Positions 47,747-58,328 are shown, counted from the first letter of the stretch. The stretch: 64,000 nucleotides of DNA from Actinomycetota bacterium (GCA_016871355.1 VFZC01000001.1:62001-126000); one strand, 5' to 3'. The notes: a model not told the origin generated them from the sequence alone. Numbers and translations are program-made.

Positions 47747-50734
47747 TCACGCACCGAGCAGAGTAAGGGCCCGCGAGATTCGCTTCTGCGCCTCGCTGAC
47801 CTTCGCCTGATAGAGACCGAGATCGCCATCGCGGAGGGCCTCATCGGCCTCGTCGAACAGCGATTCGGCTTCCTCGAGCAACACGACCGGATCTTCGGAA
47901 GTGGAACCCGGCGTCGTCGGGTTCGTCGATCCACTGCTCGATCCACCGCTCGAACCACCACTCGTGCCACCCGATGTGGAGCCGGACGTGGAGCCCGATG
48001 TGTCGGTCCCGGTATCGGTGCCGTCATCGGCCTGACCCGAACCGTCGTCGAACACTTCACCGAGGTCGACATCGGCCAGCGGGAACAACCGATTGATCGC
48101 ATCCGACAAGGTGTCGCCGATCACCGAACGACCGTCGTACCAAGCGAGCACTCGGCGCACGAACACCTGCTTCGAACCCGGATCGTCGGGACGCACATAG
48201 AGAGGTCGCACCCACACCAGGCCGTCGCCAACCGGGAAGAACTGCAACTGGCCGAACACCACGCGTGAACCGCGCTGGTCGAGCAACGTGATGACCGGAG
48301 CGATTTCGGTGTCACTCTGCAGTTCGGCCGCAACCGTGGCCGGACCCTCGGGCAACGACCCGTCGATGCGATACACCGTGAGTTGGCCGTAGGTCTCGGG
48401 TTCGCTCGACACGACCATCACCGCGCGGAGTTCCTTACGGGCGTCGTCGGACGAGAACGGAACGAACGGGCGCAACAACAAGAACTGCGAGCTGTCGCGA
48501 TCGGGTGCGTGGAAGAACGTGTAGTACGGCTCGAAGCGATTCACGTTGGCGTCGGCCACGTCACCGGTGTTGGCCTGGCTGGCCTCGTCCACCAGCGCGA
48601 CTCCAGCCGCGGTGTTCGACACCTCGGGCTCGCGCGGCGCGGCCTGCGCCACACTCCACGCCGCATCACGGTTGAAGAACTGGTCGGCGTCGGCGAACTG
48701 ATAACGGCCATACAAGTTGGTCTGAACACGGAAGAGGTCTTCGGGGTAGCGGAAGTGCTGACGCAACTGTTCGGGCACCTGATCTCCGGCGGTGAACAGA
48801 CTCGGATACGCCTTCGACCACGCGCGAATGATCGGGTCGGTCGGATCGATCACGTAGAGCGTGACGTCACCCGAGTACGCTTCGATTACGGCCTTCACGC
48901 TGTTGCGCACGTAGTTGAAGTTGTGATTGAGGCCTGAGCCCGGCGTGAGTTGATCGGTGTTGGCCTTCTGCGCGTACGGGTAACGCGAGGTGGTGGTGAA
49001 CGCGTCGATGACCCACTTGACGTCTCCGTCGACGACAACCGGATACGGATCGGCATCGAGATGCAGGAACGGCGCCAACTTCGAGACTCGATCACGAACG
49101 TCGCGTACATGGAGCAATCGCGAGTCGCTCTTGATCAGACTCGAGCCGAACAAGTTGAACTCACCGAAATGCACGGCCATCGCCACACGACGAATCGACG
49201 AGTTGAGTGGGATGCCGCCGTCACCGGCGTACTCCTCGGGCTCACTACCCGGACACGCCTGCTCGACCTGATCGGTGTTGACGATCGCGTAGCCCGGCTG
49301 CTGCGTGCCCACGTACAACTGCGGACGATCGACGTCGATCGGGGCGTAAATGGGGCGACCATCACTGGTGATGCGACTCGCCGAAGCGGCCACCACTCCG
49401 CAACCGTGGGTGTAGATGAGGTGACGAGACACCCAGGTCTTGTTGGGAATACCGGCCGAGTTGAGTTCGCGCGCCGCGACGAGTGTCTGCTGCACACGAC
49501 CGTCGATCTCGTAGCGGTCGACGTCGAGATCGTTGATCGAATAGAACGCCAACTGGCCTTCGTCGAGCGAGAAGCGATCGCGCATCTCGGTCACGTCGAG
49601 CAGGCGGGCATCGGCCAAGGCGGCCGAATCGGCCACCACCTCGTCGGTCGACACGTCACCGAACGACACGGCCACCGTCTGCACCTTGTCGAGTCCCATT
49701 GCAACTTGCGTGGCGTCGATGTTGCGCTCGATGTACGGCCGTTCGCGCGTCGTGACGTTCGGCTGCACCACGAACCGCTGGATGATGGCCGGATACACGG
49801 CACCAGCGATCACGGCCACCAGCGCCCACAACGCCATCGACAACAGCGGCAGTCGCCATCCGCCCCAACGCAGTCCGGCGAGGAAAAGGGCCGCCACGAG
49901 CAGGCTCACGAGAATCAACAAGTTGATGGCTGGCAATTGAGCCTTCACGTCGGTGTACGTGGCACCTTGCACCACACCGCGTGTGGACACCGTGAGTTCG
50001 AAGCGCTGCAACCAGTAGTCGACCGCCTTGATGGCGGCCAACAACGCGAACATCACACTGAGCTGAATACGAGCACCACGCGCCACTCGCTCACCCGGCG
50101 TCTGAACGCGAATCGAACCGTTCAAGAAGTGCAAAATCGCCGACAAGATCACGATGAATACCAGGGCCGCGAACGCCCAGTCGATCACGTACGTGAGGAA
50201 CGGCAGGCGGAACACGTAGAACCCGACATCGACGTTGAACTGCGGATCGTCGGTACCGAAACTCTGCGAATTACGGAAGAGCAACCACGACTGCCACCGG
50301 CTGGTGGCCGGTAGACCGACCAACAAGCCGAACACGATCGACACCGCGATGCGCAGCAAACGCGAACGACGACCGATGATCTGGCGATACCGCTCGACGA
50401 CTTCTCGTTCGGGACCGGTGGGCAGATCTTTCGGAGCGAGTCGCTCGGCGAGCGTCAGGCTGAAGAGACAGACGATGGCGAACGCGGCGCTGAACATCGC
50501 GCCGAGCAGAACCTTCGCCCACAACGAATCCCAGAACACGCTGCTCTGGTCGACCGAGTCGAACCACAGCGCGTCGACGTAGAAACTGGCCAGCTGACGC
50601 GCTGAGAGCACGAGCAGCAACAGGATCGCCGCAACGAGGATGAGAATGATCCGCCCGCGCGACACCCAACGGGGTCGGCCAGTCGACGACGACCGGCGGC
50701 GCGGACCACGGGGAAGGTCCGAGGGGATGCGCAC
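47747..50734 (-). CDS. UPF0182 family large membrane protein
   Basis: Seven hydrophobic N-terminal segments; TRERPYIERNIDATQVAMGLDKV...YTHGCGVVAASASRITSDGRP; acidic/Ser-Gly-rich tail. Confidence 0.93.
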   Translation of the reverse strand: MRIPSDLPRGPRRRSSSTGRPRWVSRGRIILILVAAILLLLVLSARQLASFYVDALWFDSVDQSSVFWDSLWAKVLLGAMFSAAFAIVCLFSLTLAERLAPKDLPTGPEREVVERYRQIIGRRSRLLRIAVSIVFGLLVGLPATSRWQSWLLFRNSQSFGTDDPQFNVDVGFYVFRLPFLTYVIDWAFAALVFIVILSAILHFLNGSIRVQTPGERVARGARIQLSVMFALLAAIKAVDYWLQRFELTVSTRGVVQGATYTDVKAQLPAINLLILVSLLVAALFLAGLRWGGWRLPLLSMALWALVAVIAGAVYPAIIQRFVVQPNVTTRERPYIERNIDATQVAMGLDKVQTVAVSFGDVSTDEVVADSAALADARLLDVTEMRDRFSLDEGQLAFYSINDLDVDRYEIDGRVQQTLVAARELNSAGIPNKTWVSRHLIYTHGCGVVAASASRITSDGRPIYAPIDVDRPQLYVGTQQPGYAIVNTDQVEQACPGSEPEEYAGDGGIPLNSSIRRVAMAVHFGEFNLFGSSLIKSDSRLLHVRDVRDRVSKLAPFLHLDADPYPVVVDGDVKWVIDAFTTTSRYPYAQKANTDQLTPGSGLNHNFNYVRNSVKAVIEAYSGDVTLYVIDPTDPIIRAWSKAYPSLFTAGDQVPEQLRQHFRYPEDLFRVQTNLYGRYQFADADQFFNRDAAWSVAQAAPREPEVSNTAAGVALVDEASQANTGDVADANVNRFEPYYTFFHAPDRDSSQFLLLRPFVPFSSDDARKELRAVMVVSSEPETYGQLTVYRIDGSLPEGPATVAAELQSDTEIAPVITLLDQRGSRVVFGQLQFFPVGDGLVWVRPLYVRPDDPGSKQVFVRRVLAWYDGRSVIGDTLSDAINRLFPLADVDLGEVFDDGSGQADDGTDTGTDTSGSTSGSTSGGTSGGSSGGSSSGSTNPTTPGSTSEDPVVLLEEAESLFDEADEALRDGDLGLYQAKVSEAQKRISRALTLLGA

Positions 50735-50743
50735 AGGCGCAGG

Positions 50744-52708
50744 CTAGTTGCGCACAGGTACAAGTGCACAGCGGCAGCCCGCATGTGCCGGTGCGTGAGT
50801 GTGACCTGTGGGGAACGCGTCGCCCCCACAAATTGCACCCGCCAACGAATTGTCTTCGGCGTCGGGGCAACCCGGACCAGCCGGATCGAACTTCCAGCAC
50901 ACGTTCATGTCAGGAGTGAGCGCCGACAACGCGCCGCGTCCGAAAGCGGTGTACGCGATGTCGTCGATGTGTTCGTCGACCATCTGGTTCTTCCACTCGC
51001 GGTACGCCGAACGCACGAGGGACGACAGTTCGGCGTTGCTGCCACCGGCCTGCGAAATCGAACGGCTCAGACGCTCGCGCAACGGTTCGACGAATGCGGT
51101 GATGATCGCCTCGTCGACGGCCTTCAACTGCGGAGCCACCATGTCGGCCAAAGCCTTGTCGGACGGAACCGAACCGCTGGTGTGGATCGAGCGGGCGCCC
51201 GCGATGGCGGCCGACTTCACCGATGCCGACAACGCCGAGCAGAACCGCTTGGTGTGATCGGACTTGGGTCCGACGATCGCGTCGAGGGTCTTGACAACCG
51301 CACGACCGCGGAGGATGTCGAGCACCTCGTTCTGCTCATCGGCCAGAACTCGCTTGATCTTGCGACCCATCGTCAACACGAGCGGCACCAGGATCTCGTC
51401 GCGCGATTCGAAGGTGGTGACCGAATCGGCCAGATCGTCGAGCTTGGGGGACGGAGCGGTCGCCTTCGGAGTCGTCTTCGATGTCTTCTTCGGGCTTTTG
51501 TTCGACGTTTCCACCGGATTCGCCTTCGGAGTCGACGCACCCGACTTGCTGTTGGCCTCCTTGGCCACCGACTCGGCGCTGGCGCGACGCAGCTTGGCGA
51601 AGATGTCGTCCACCGGAACGGCCGGACGGGCCGCCGGCTTCATCGATTCGGTGTGAGTCGAGTCAGCCGGGGTGGGCTCGACTTTGCCGAACAACTGAAC
51701 GACGTTCGACGGCTTGGGAGCCTCGACCACGGGTTCGACGATGGGTGCCGGCGTTTCGACGGCGACCGCTTCGTCGACGTCTTCGATCTGCTCGACTTCT
51801 TCGACGGCATCGACCTCGTCGACAACAAGGGTCTCGACGACCGCGTGCACTTCTTCCATCTCGGCCACCGTCATCGACGCCGTGGGATTGTCGATGCTCG
51901 GGTGACGCACCACGACGTGCTCGTGCACCGGCGTGTCGGCGTCGTCACGATCCTGGTCGTAGAACTGCGTCGGCGTCGGACGACGCATCGACTCGTGCAT
52001 CTCGTCGGCCTGAACCACGATCGGAACCGGACCGGTGGTGTTGGCCAGATTCACGAACTCGGACGGCTCGTCACCCGCATCGACGAGATCGCGCAACACG
52101 TCGTCGGTCGCGATACGAGCGCGCTCGAACGACTGCACCAACCGGTCACGACCATGGATGAGGTCTTCGATCTGTTCGCGGGCGAGCTCACGGCGGCGCG
52201 CCACATCGGCCAGCACGCGCTCGCGGTACGCGCGGGCCTCTTCCACCATGTCGCGACCCTGCTGCTTGGCCATGAGGATTTCGGCCTCGGTGTCGGAGAC
52301 GGTGTCCTGGCGGCGGCGGGCCGCTTCAAGTTCGGCTTCTTCGCGGATACGCGCGGCGTCTTCGGTGGCGTCACGGAGCAGGCGCTGAGCGGTTTCTTCG
52401 GCCCGGGCCCTGATCTTGCCGGCGGCTTCGCGGGCGGCCTGGATGATGCGGGCGGTCTCTTCGCCCAGAATTTCGGTGATCGCGTCGTCGTCGAGGTCGG
52501 CCGGAATGAACGGCGAGCCCTCCGGGCGGTTGGCCACTTCACGCTCAAGGAATCGCTCGCGCTCCTGGAGGCGCGACAACTCGGCGGCGACCATACGCAG
52601 GAAGTCGCGGACCTCGGTCGGATCGAATCCGCGGCGACTGGTCGGGAACGAGGCCCCGGCAACAGCGGCCGGGGACGACGGATCAGGGCGCGAAAATGAA
52701 ATGGCCAC
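50744..52708 (-). CDS. DivIVA-domain coiled-coil protein with C-terminal Cys/His motif
   Basis: PTSRRGFDPTEVRDFLRMVAAELSRLQERERFLEREV; C-terminus CWKFDPAGPGCPDAEDNSLAGAICGGDAFPTGHTHAPAHAGCRCALVPV. Confidence 0.85.
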   Translation of the reverse strand: MAISFSRPDPSSPAAVAGASFPTSRRGFDPTEVRDFLRMVAAELSRLQERERFLEREVANRPEGSPFIPADLDDDAITEILGEETARIIQAAREAAGKIRARAEETAQRLLRDATEDAARIREEAELEAARRRQDTVSDTEAEILMAKQQGRDMVEEARAYRERVLADVARRRELAREQIEDLIHGRDRLVQSFERARIATDDVLRDLVDAGDEPSEFVNLANTTGPVPIVVQADEMHESMRRPTPTQFYDQDRDDADTPVHEHVVVRHPSIDNPTASMTVAEMEEVHAVVETLVVDEVDAVEEVEQIEDVDEAVAVETPAPIVEPVVEAPKPSNVVQLFGKVEPTPADSTHTESMKPAARPAVPVDDIFAKLRRASAESVAKEANSKSGASTPKANPVETSNKSPKKTSKTTPKATAPSPKLDDLADSVTTFESRDEILVPLVLTMGRKIKRVLADEQNEVLDILRGRAVVKTLDAIVGPKSDHTKRFCSALSASVKSAAIAGARSIHTSGSVPSDKALADMVAPQLKAVDEAIITAFVEPLRERLSRSISQAGGSNAELSSLVRSAYREWKNQMVDEHIDDIAYTAFGRGALSALTPDMNVCWKFDPAGPGCPDAEDNSLAGAICGGDAFPTGHTHAPAHAGCRCALVPVRN

Positions 52709-52767
52709 GGATCAAGGGTACGGAATACCTGTGGACAAGGGGTGGCAATCGCCGGATCGTCCCAGCG

Positions 52768-53916
52768 TCAGCGGAGTGTGACTGGTTCGCCACCCCACCG
52801 CTCGAGGGTCGCGAGAGCCTCGGCGAGCGTTGCCACCGTCGCAATTTCCACCGATGTACCGACCGCACGACGCGCCGCTTCCACATCGGCTGGGTCCTGG
52901 CCGGCCGGAACGATGAAGTAGCGCGCGCCCGAGCGCTTCACCGCGATGGCCTTCTGAACGAGCGCGCCGATCGGACCAACTGAGCCGTCCTCGGCGATCG
53001 TGCCGGTGAGGGCCACTCCCCCGGGTGGTGACAGTTCGCCGGGCGACAACTCGTCGATGAGTGCCACCGTGAACGCCAACCCAGCCGACGGTCCGCCGAT
53101 CTCGTCGGTGTCGATACCGATCTCGAACGGCAACTTCACCGTGCGCGTGTCGCGAGCGTTGAAACCGATGATCGTGCGCTTCGGATCATCAGGGCTGGCC
53201 ATCAGTTCGACCTTCACCGTGCGCACTTCGTCGGCCGGAGCATCGAACGGACGCACCACGAGACGAATCACATCACCGGGCTCGGCGTCGGCCAAAGCCT
53301 TCGACAGATCGGTCACCACGTCGATGTCGATCGAATCATCGACTGACCCAGTGTCGTTGACCGAGAGATCGACCTTGACGATCGTGTCACCCACCGACAG
53401 CACACGGCAGGCGCGAAGTTCGGGGGCATCGTCCGGACACAGCGCGGGGTCGAATCCACCAACCTGGGCCGGACCCATGTCGAACGACGCATCGAGTCCG
53501 AGATAGTCGAGTGCGACGAACGATGCGATCTCCTTGGCCGTCGACATCGCACCGAGTTGGATCGTGCGATTGGCATCGGGATCGCAATCACCGAATCGCT
53601 GCTCGCACGTCTGCACGTCGACGTACGGGTCGATCCAACCCATGAACGATTGGAGCGGAGCCAACTCGCTACCGAGAGCCGTGACGAACCGAACGCTGCG
53701 ATCGGGCTCGAACACGCCCACGCCATCGGACGCGCCCTCGATGGAGAGTCGAGGAGCCACCAACTTGGCCCGACCGGGCGCGGTTTCGAAGCGCTGCATC
53801 GGCCACACCATGGCCCCGATCACCACGATCATCACGAGAAAGGCCAAGGTGGCGAAGGGAACGCCCCACACCGGACGAGCAGTCCCGGCTACTTTGTCGT
53901 TTCGAGTGTCACTCAC
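52768..53916 (-). CDS. Membrane-anchored PDZ/Lon (S16)-protease-domain protein
   Basis: GTARPVWGVPFATLAFLVMIVVIGAMVWPM anchor; DEIGGPSAGLAFTVALIDELSPG...LTGTIAEDGSVGPIGALVQKAIA (Ser/Lys dyad region). Confidence 0.9.
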   Translation of the reverse strand: MSDTRNDKVAGTARPVWGVPFATLAFLVMIVVIGAMVWPMQRFETAPGRAKLVAPRLSIEGASDGVGVFEPDRSVRFVTALGSELAPLQSFMGWIDPYVDVQTCEQRFGDCDPDANRTIQLGAMSTAKEIASFVALDYLGLDASFDMGPAQVGGFDPALCPDDAPELRACRVLSVGDTIVKVDLSVNDTGSVDDSIDIDVVTDLSKALADAEPGDVIRLVVRPFDAPADEVRTVKVELMASPDDPKRTIIGFNARDTRTVKLPFEIGIDTDEIGGPSAGLAFTVALIDELSPGELSPPGGVALTGTIAEDGSVGPIGALVQKAIAVKRSGARYFIVPAGQDPADVEAARRAVGTSVEIATVATLAEALATLERWGGEPVTLR

Positions 53917-54211
53917 TGATCTCACCGTTCGTGTCGCCGCGATTGCTGCCTTCGCCTTGCTGGCGCTGATCGCGATCGGCTGGAGACAGCCTGCCAGACA
54001 ACGTGCGCGGAGCCACCGCACCGAAGCGACGACACACTCTGCCGAACACTCTGCCGACGAGCCCGTGGCCAGCCTGGGTGACAGTGTGAAACAACGAGTG
54101 CTACGAGTCACCGCGCTCGGAGGCATCGCTCTCGTCGCGAGCGCCGTGGTAGCCACCATCGTGTCGGTTGCCTTGGCCTGGCTCGTCACCAACATCATCG
54201 ATCGGCTCTGA
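53906..54211 (+). CDS. Small membrane protein
   Basis: GTG start; LTDLTVRVAAIAAFALLALIAIGW and LGGIALVASAVVATIVSVALAWLV. Confidence 0.55.
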   Translation: MSLTDLTVRVAAIAAFALLALIAIGWRQPARQRARSHRTEATTHSAEHSADEPVASLGDSVKQRVLRVTALGGIALVASAVVATIVSVALAWLVTNIIDRL

Positions 54212-54214
54212 CCC

Positions 54215-54808
54215 GTGACCGACATCGAACACCTCGAACGACGACGTGCGGTCGTGATCGCCGGCCACACCGGTGATGTCGCGGTCGTTCATGCGGGTCT
54301 CGACGATTCCGATGCCGGTGTGCGTGAGGCTGCTCTCGGAGCCATGGCTCGACTCGGTGCGTTCGACGCAGAGATGGCACAGCGCTTCGCGACCGATTCC
54401 GAACCGCGCGTGCGACGGCGGGTGGCCGAATTGTCGGCCACGCTCGTCGACGTCGATCTGTTGCCCTTGCTCTCCGATCACGACTCGTCGGTGGTGGAGA
54501 CCGCCGCCTGGGCTTGTGGTGAACAGGTGGAGATTGCCGATGCGACCCTGCAGCGCGTCATCGAATTGGCCACCACACACGACGACGTCCTGGTGCGCGA
54601 AGCGGCCGTGGCCGCGCTCGGTGCCATCGGCGATGAACGCGGTCTGCCGGCGATTCTTCACGGCTGTTCGGACAAACCCGCCATTCGACGACGTGCGGTG
54701 TTGGCACTCGCCCCCTTCGACGGCCCCGAAGTGGACGCGGCATTGAAGACGGCTCTCGAGGATCGCGACTGGCAGGTTCGACAGGCCGCCGAAGACCTGC
54801 TCGGCTGA
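54215..54808 (+). CDS. HEAT-repeat domain protein
   Basis: DSDAGVREAALGAMARLG, DHDSSVVETAAWACGE, HDDVLVREAAVAALGAIGDERGLPAILHG, DRDWQVRQAAEDLL. Confidence 0.9.
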   Translation: MTDIEHLERRRAVVIAGHTGDVAVVHAGLDDSDAGVREAALGAMARLGAFDAEMAQRFATDSEPRVRRRVAELSATLVDVDLLPLLSDHDSSVVETAAWACGEQVEIADATLQRVIELATTHDDVLVREAAVAALGAIGDERGLPAILHGCSDKPAIRRRAVLALAPFDGPEVDAALKTALEDRDWQVRQAAEDLLG

Positions 54809-55375
54809 TCAGAGACCTTCGACGATCAGCAGCACGCCGAACACGACGAACGACAACGTCGCGCCGATTCGGATGGTTCGTTCGGGGAGGCGCGCGCCCA
54901 ACTGCTGGCCCACCACGATCGCCAGTGCATCGGCTGCCACCATGCCGAATGTCGATCCCACCCACGTGCCCCACGCGCTTTCCTTCGTGGCCAAGGTGAT
55001 GGTGGCCAACATCGTCTTGTCGCCCAATTCGGCGAGGAAAAAGGCGACACTGGCCGCGACCACCGCGTGACGGGTGGACCGCTCGGCCGCTTTCGCGTCG
55101 TCTTCGTCGAGTGAATCTCCGCGCCACGTCCAGGCCGCGAACAACAAGAAGGCGAAGCCGGCGACCACGGCAATGGTGTCGGTGGAAAGTTGCGCCCCCA
55201 CCACCGCACCGATACCCACGCTGATGGCATGGGTGACAGCGGTGGCAATGGTGATGCCCACCAGCACCGGCCAGGCGCGGTAGCGAGCCGCGAAAGCCAA
55301 CGCCATGAGATGGCTCTTGTCGCCGAGTTCGGCCACGAAGATGACACCGAAACTGAGGAAGAGCGCGGACAACAT
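54809..55375 (-). CDS. UPF0016/GDT1 (TMEM165) family transporter
   Basis: Two ELGDK motifs: FVAELGDKSHLMALAFA and FLAELGDKTMLATITLA. Confidence 0.95.
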   Translation of the reverse strand: MLSALFLSFGVIFVAELGDKSHLMALAFAARYRAWPVLVGITIATAVTHAISVGIGAVVGAQLSTDTIAVVAGFAFLLFAAWTWRGDSLDEDDAKAAERSTRHAVVAASVAFFLAELGDKTMLATITLATKESAWGTWVGSTFGMVAADALAIVVGQQLGARLPERTIRIGATLSFVVFGVLLIVEGL

Positions 55376-55404
55376 GAGAGCGTTCCGACAGTACAGTCGG
55401 CCTG

Positions 55405-56874
55405 GTGGGGACCCAGTTATTCGCTCGGCACGTGAGCACGCTGCCCGTCGACGACGATCATCCGTATCGCACCGGAGCGTGGCGTCCGCAGACCACTGAA
55501 TACACAGCCACCGAACTACCGGTGGTCGGAACGATCCCAGACGATCTCAACGGTGTGTATCTGCGCAACACCGAGAATCCGCTGCATCCGAACGTCGAGC
55601 GATACCACCCGTTCGACGGTGACGGGATGATCCACATGATGTCGTTCGCCAACGGAGTGACCGAATACCGCAATCGGTTCGTGCGCACGGTCGGTCTCGA
55701 TGTCGAACGTGAAGCCGGCGGAGTTCAGTGGGCTGGCTTGGCCGAATCTCCGAAGAAGTCACCGCGTACCGACGGCTGGGGTGCACGCACCCGCATGAAG
55801 GACGCGTCGAGCACCGATGTGGTCGTGCACGCGGGTGTCGCGTATTCGAGCTTCTACCAATGCGGCGATCTCTACCAGCTCGATCCGCGAACGCTCGACG
55901 ATCGCGGTCGCGCGACATGGAACGGAAACTTCCCATCGTGTGGAGTCTCGGCGCACACCAAGGTCGACGAACTCGCCAACGAGATGTTGTTCTTCAACTA
56001 CCAGACCACCGCGCCGTTCATGCACTACGGCGTGGTCGACGCCAATCACGAACTCGTGCACTACGTGCCGATTCCTCTGGCTGGTGCTCGGCTCCCACAC
56101 GACATGGCGTTCACCGAGAACTTCGCGATCCTCAACGACTGTCCGTTGTTCTGGGACGCCGATCTCGTCGCCAAAGGTGTCTATGCCACCAAGTGGCATC
56201 CCGAGATGCCCACCCGATTCGCGGTGATTCCTCGTCGTGGACAGTCGAGCGACATCAGGTGGTTCGAGGCCGACCCCACCTACGTATTGCATTGGATCAA
56301 CGCCTTCGAGACACACGATCACGAGGGCCACTGGGTCGTGCTCGACGGCTTCTTCCAACACTCACCTTCGCCGTACATCCCACCCGACGCCGACATCAAC
56401 ACCCGACTCTTCCGATTCCTCGATCTGTACGCGATGGATTCACGTCCCTACCGCTGGCGCTTCAATCTCACGACGGGTGAAACCCGCGAGGGCCCATTGA
56501 GCGACGAAGTCACCGAGTTCGGGATGATCAACGGTCGCCACGGTGGTCGCCCGTATCGCTACTACTACTCGGTCGTTCCCACACCTGGCCGTTTCGAATT
56601 CGACGGCATCACGCGCAACGATCTGCATACTGGCGAGAAGGAGTCGTACATGTTCGGGCCGGGGGTCTTCGGCAGCGAAACGGTGATGGCTCCGCGCGAT
56701 GGCTCCACGTCGGAAGACGACGGTTACCTGGTGACGTTCACGATCGATGTGAACAACGATGTGTCAGAGTGTTTGGTCTTCGACGCTCAGGGAGTGGCCG
56801 ACGGGCCGTTGTGCCGCATTCGACTGCCCGAGCGGATCAGCAGCGGCACCCACGCCTACTGGGCGCCGGCCTGA
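55405..56874 (+). CDS. Carotenoid oxygenase (RPE65/CCD) family
   Basis: GTIPDDLNGVYLRNTENPLHPNVERYHPFDGDGMIHMMSF...SAHTKVDELANEMLFFNYQ...PHDMAFTENFAIL. Confidence 0.95.
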   Translation: MGTQLFARHVSTLPVDDDHPYRTGAWRPQTTEYTATELPVVGTIPDDLNGVYLRNTENPLHPNVERYHPFDGDGMIHMMSFANGVTEYRNRFVRTVGLDVEREAGGVQWAGLAESPKKSPRTDGWGARTRMKDASSTDVVVHAGVAYSSFYQCGDLYQLDPRTLDDRGRATWNGNFPSCGVSAHTKVDELANEMLFFNYQTTAPFMHYGVVDANHELVHYVPIPLAGARLPHDMAFTENFAILNDCPLFWDADLVAKGVYATKWHPEMPTRFAVIPRRGQSSDIRWFEADPTYVLHWINAFETHDHEGHWVVLDGFFQHSPSPYIPPDADINTRLFRFLDLYAMDSRPYRWRFNLTTGETREGPLSDEVTEFGMINGRHGGRPYRYYYSVVPTPGRFEFDGITRNDLHTGEKESYMFGPGVFGSETVMAPRDGSTSEDDGYLVTFTIDVNNDVSECLVFDAQGVADGPLCRIRLPERISSGTHAYWAPA

Positions 56875-56896
56875 CGAGTCGTGCCACACTGACGTC

Positions 56897-57541
56897 ATGA
56901 GTGACTTCCTCTTGCCGACCCCTCAGGTCGTCGCGGCATACGAAGGTGTGCGGACGCGAGTGATCGAGTTGCTGCGTTCGACTCCGGATCCCGACGGCGA
57001 TCGCGTGGTGCCGCACTGTCCGTCGTGGACGGTGCGCGAACTCGCGGCGCACCTGGTCGGCCTTCCCGAAGACATCCTCGCCGGGCGCATGGAAGGTGTC
57101 ACGACCGACGCCTGGACCCAAGCCCAAGTCGAACGCCACCGCGGCGAGACGCTCGCCCAGTTGGCCGACGCGTTCGAGGCATCGATCGAGCCGTTCGCCG
57201 CGATCCTGCCGCACGTTCCGGTGCCGGTGAATTCGCAGATGGTGATGGACGCGGTCACGCACGAACACGACCTGCGCTTGGCCCTGGGTCGAATCGGAGC
57301 TCGGGACTCCGATGCGGTGGCCGTGGCCGTCGGGTGGTTGCTCGACATGGCCGAGAACCGTTCGAGCGGACTCGGCCATGAGTTGCGGTCGTCGGGGTTG
57401 CCGTCGTTCGATCTGCTGCGCGTGATGAGCGGCCGGCGCGCTCCCTTACAGGTCGCAGCGCTCGGTCTCGACGCCGAGTCGCTGGTCGCATTACTCGCCG
57501 GCACGCCACTGAAACCGCCGGCCCAGCCGATCGAGGAGTGA
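56897..57541 (+). CDS. Mycothiol-dependent maleylpyruvate isomerase-family protein
   Basis: VVPHCPSWTVRELAAHLVGLPEDILAG...VTHEHDLRLALG. Confidence 0.88.
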   Translation: MSDFLLPTPQVVAAYEGVRTRVIELLRSTPDPDGDRVVPHCPSWTVRELAAHLVGLPEDILAGRMEGVTTDAWTQAQVERHRGETLAQLADAFEASIEPFAAILPHVPVPVNSQMVMDAVTHEHDLRLALGRIGARDSDAVAVAVGWLLDMAENRSSGLGHELRSSGLPSFDLLRVMSGRRAPLQVAALGLDAESLVALLAGTPLKPPAQPIEE

Positions 57542-57559
57542 ACCCGCGAGGTTGTCGAT

Positions 57560-57578
57560 TTAGTCAATAATTGACTAA
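57560..57578. promoter_or_regulatory. Perfect 19-bp palindrome in front of modA (putative operator)
   Basis: TTAGTCAAT-A-ATTGACTAA ending 9 bp before the modA ATG. Confidence 0.75.
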
Positions 57579-57587
57579 TCTGCACCG

Positions 57588-58328
57588 ATGCGTGTTCGCG
57601 CCGGGATCATCGTCGCGGTCCTGATGGCGTTCGGGGTCGCCTGCGGCAGCAACGACGCCGAACGTTCACGCCTCGATGTGATGGCGGCCAGTTCTCTCGC
57701 CACCGCCTTCGAAATCCTCGAATCCGAATTCGAAGCAGCCAATCCCGACATCGACGTTCGGGTCACGTCTGGTTCGTCCAGTAACTTGGCGTTGCAGATC
57801 GAGAACGGCGCACCGGCTGACGTGTTCGCGTCAGCTGACGAATCGACCATGACAAAGGTCGCCGGCTTCCTCGTTCCCGATTACAGAGTGTTCGCAACCA
57901 ACGAACTGCAAATCATGGTCGCCCCCGGAAATCCGAAGAACATTCGATCACTGGCCGATCTCCAGGCCGACGATCTCATCGTCATCACCGCGCAGGAAGG
58001 GGTTCCGATTCGTGGTTACACCGATGAGGTGTTGACACGGGCCGGAGTCGTCGCGAACTTCCGCTCGTTCGAAGCCAACGTGGGAGGCATCGTCACCAAG
58101 ATCACGAACGGTGCCGCCGACGCTGGCATCGTCTACCGCACCGATGTGATCGCTACTGGTTCGCGGGCATCGGGAGTCGACATTCCCGCCGAGCAGAACG
58201 TCGTTGCGCGTCACCCGATCGCCGTGCTCACGAGTTCGACTCGTCGTGACGACGCCGCGGCATTCGTTGCCTTCCTCCAGGGCCTCGGACGCGACACCCT
58301 TCGCGAGCTCGGATTCGGCACCCCGTGA
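57588..58328 (+). CDS. modA: Molybdate ABC transporter substrate-binding protein
   Basis: Lipobox GVACGS; LDVMAASSLATAFEILESEFEAANPDIDVRVTSGSSSNLALQIENGAPADVFASADESTM. Confidence 0.95.
   Translation: MRVRAGIIVAVLMAFGVACGSNDAERSRLDVMAASSLATAFEILESEFEAANPDIDVRVTSGSSSNLALQIENGAPADVFASADESTMTKVAGFLVPDYRVFATNELQIMVAPGNPKNIRSLADLQADDLIVITAQEGVPIRGYTDEVLTRAGVVANFRSFEANVGGIVTKITNGAADAGIVYRTDVIATGSRASGVDIPAEQNVVARHPIAVLTSSTRRDDAAAFVAFLQGLGRDTLRELGFGTP

Noticed and set aside
47885-48010. Ser/Gly-coding repeat tract (TSGSTSGSTSGGTSGGSSGGSS)
   Set aside because: Ordinary low-complexity acidic/Ser-rich tail typical of UPF0182 proteins.
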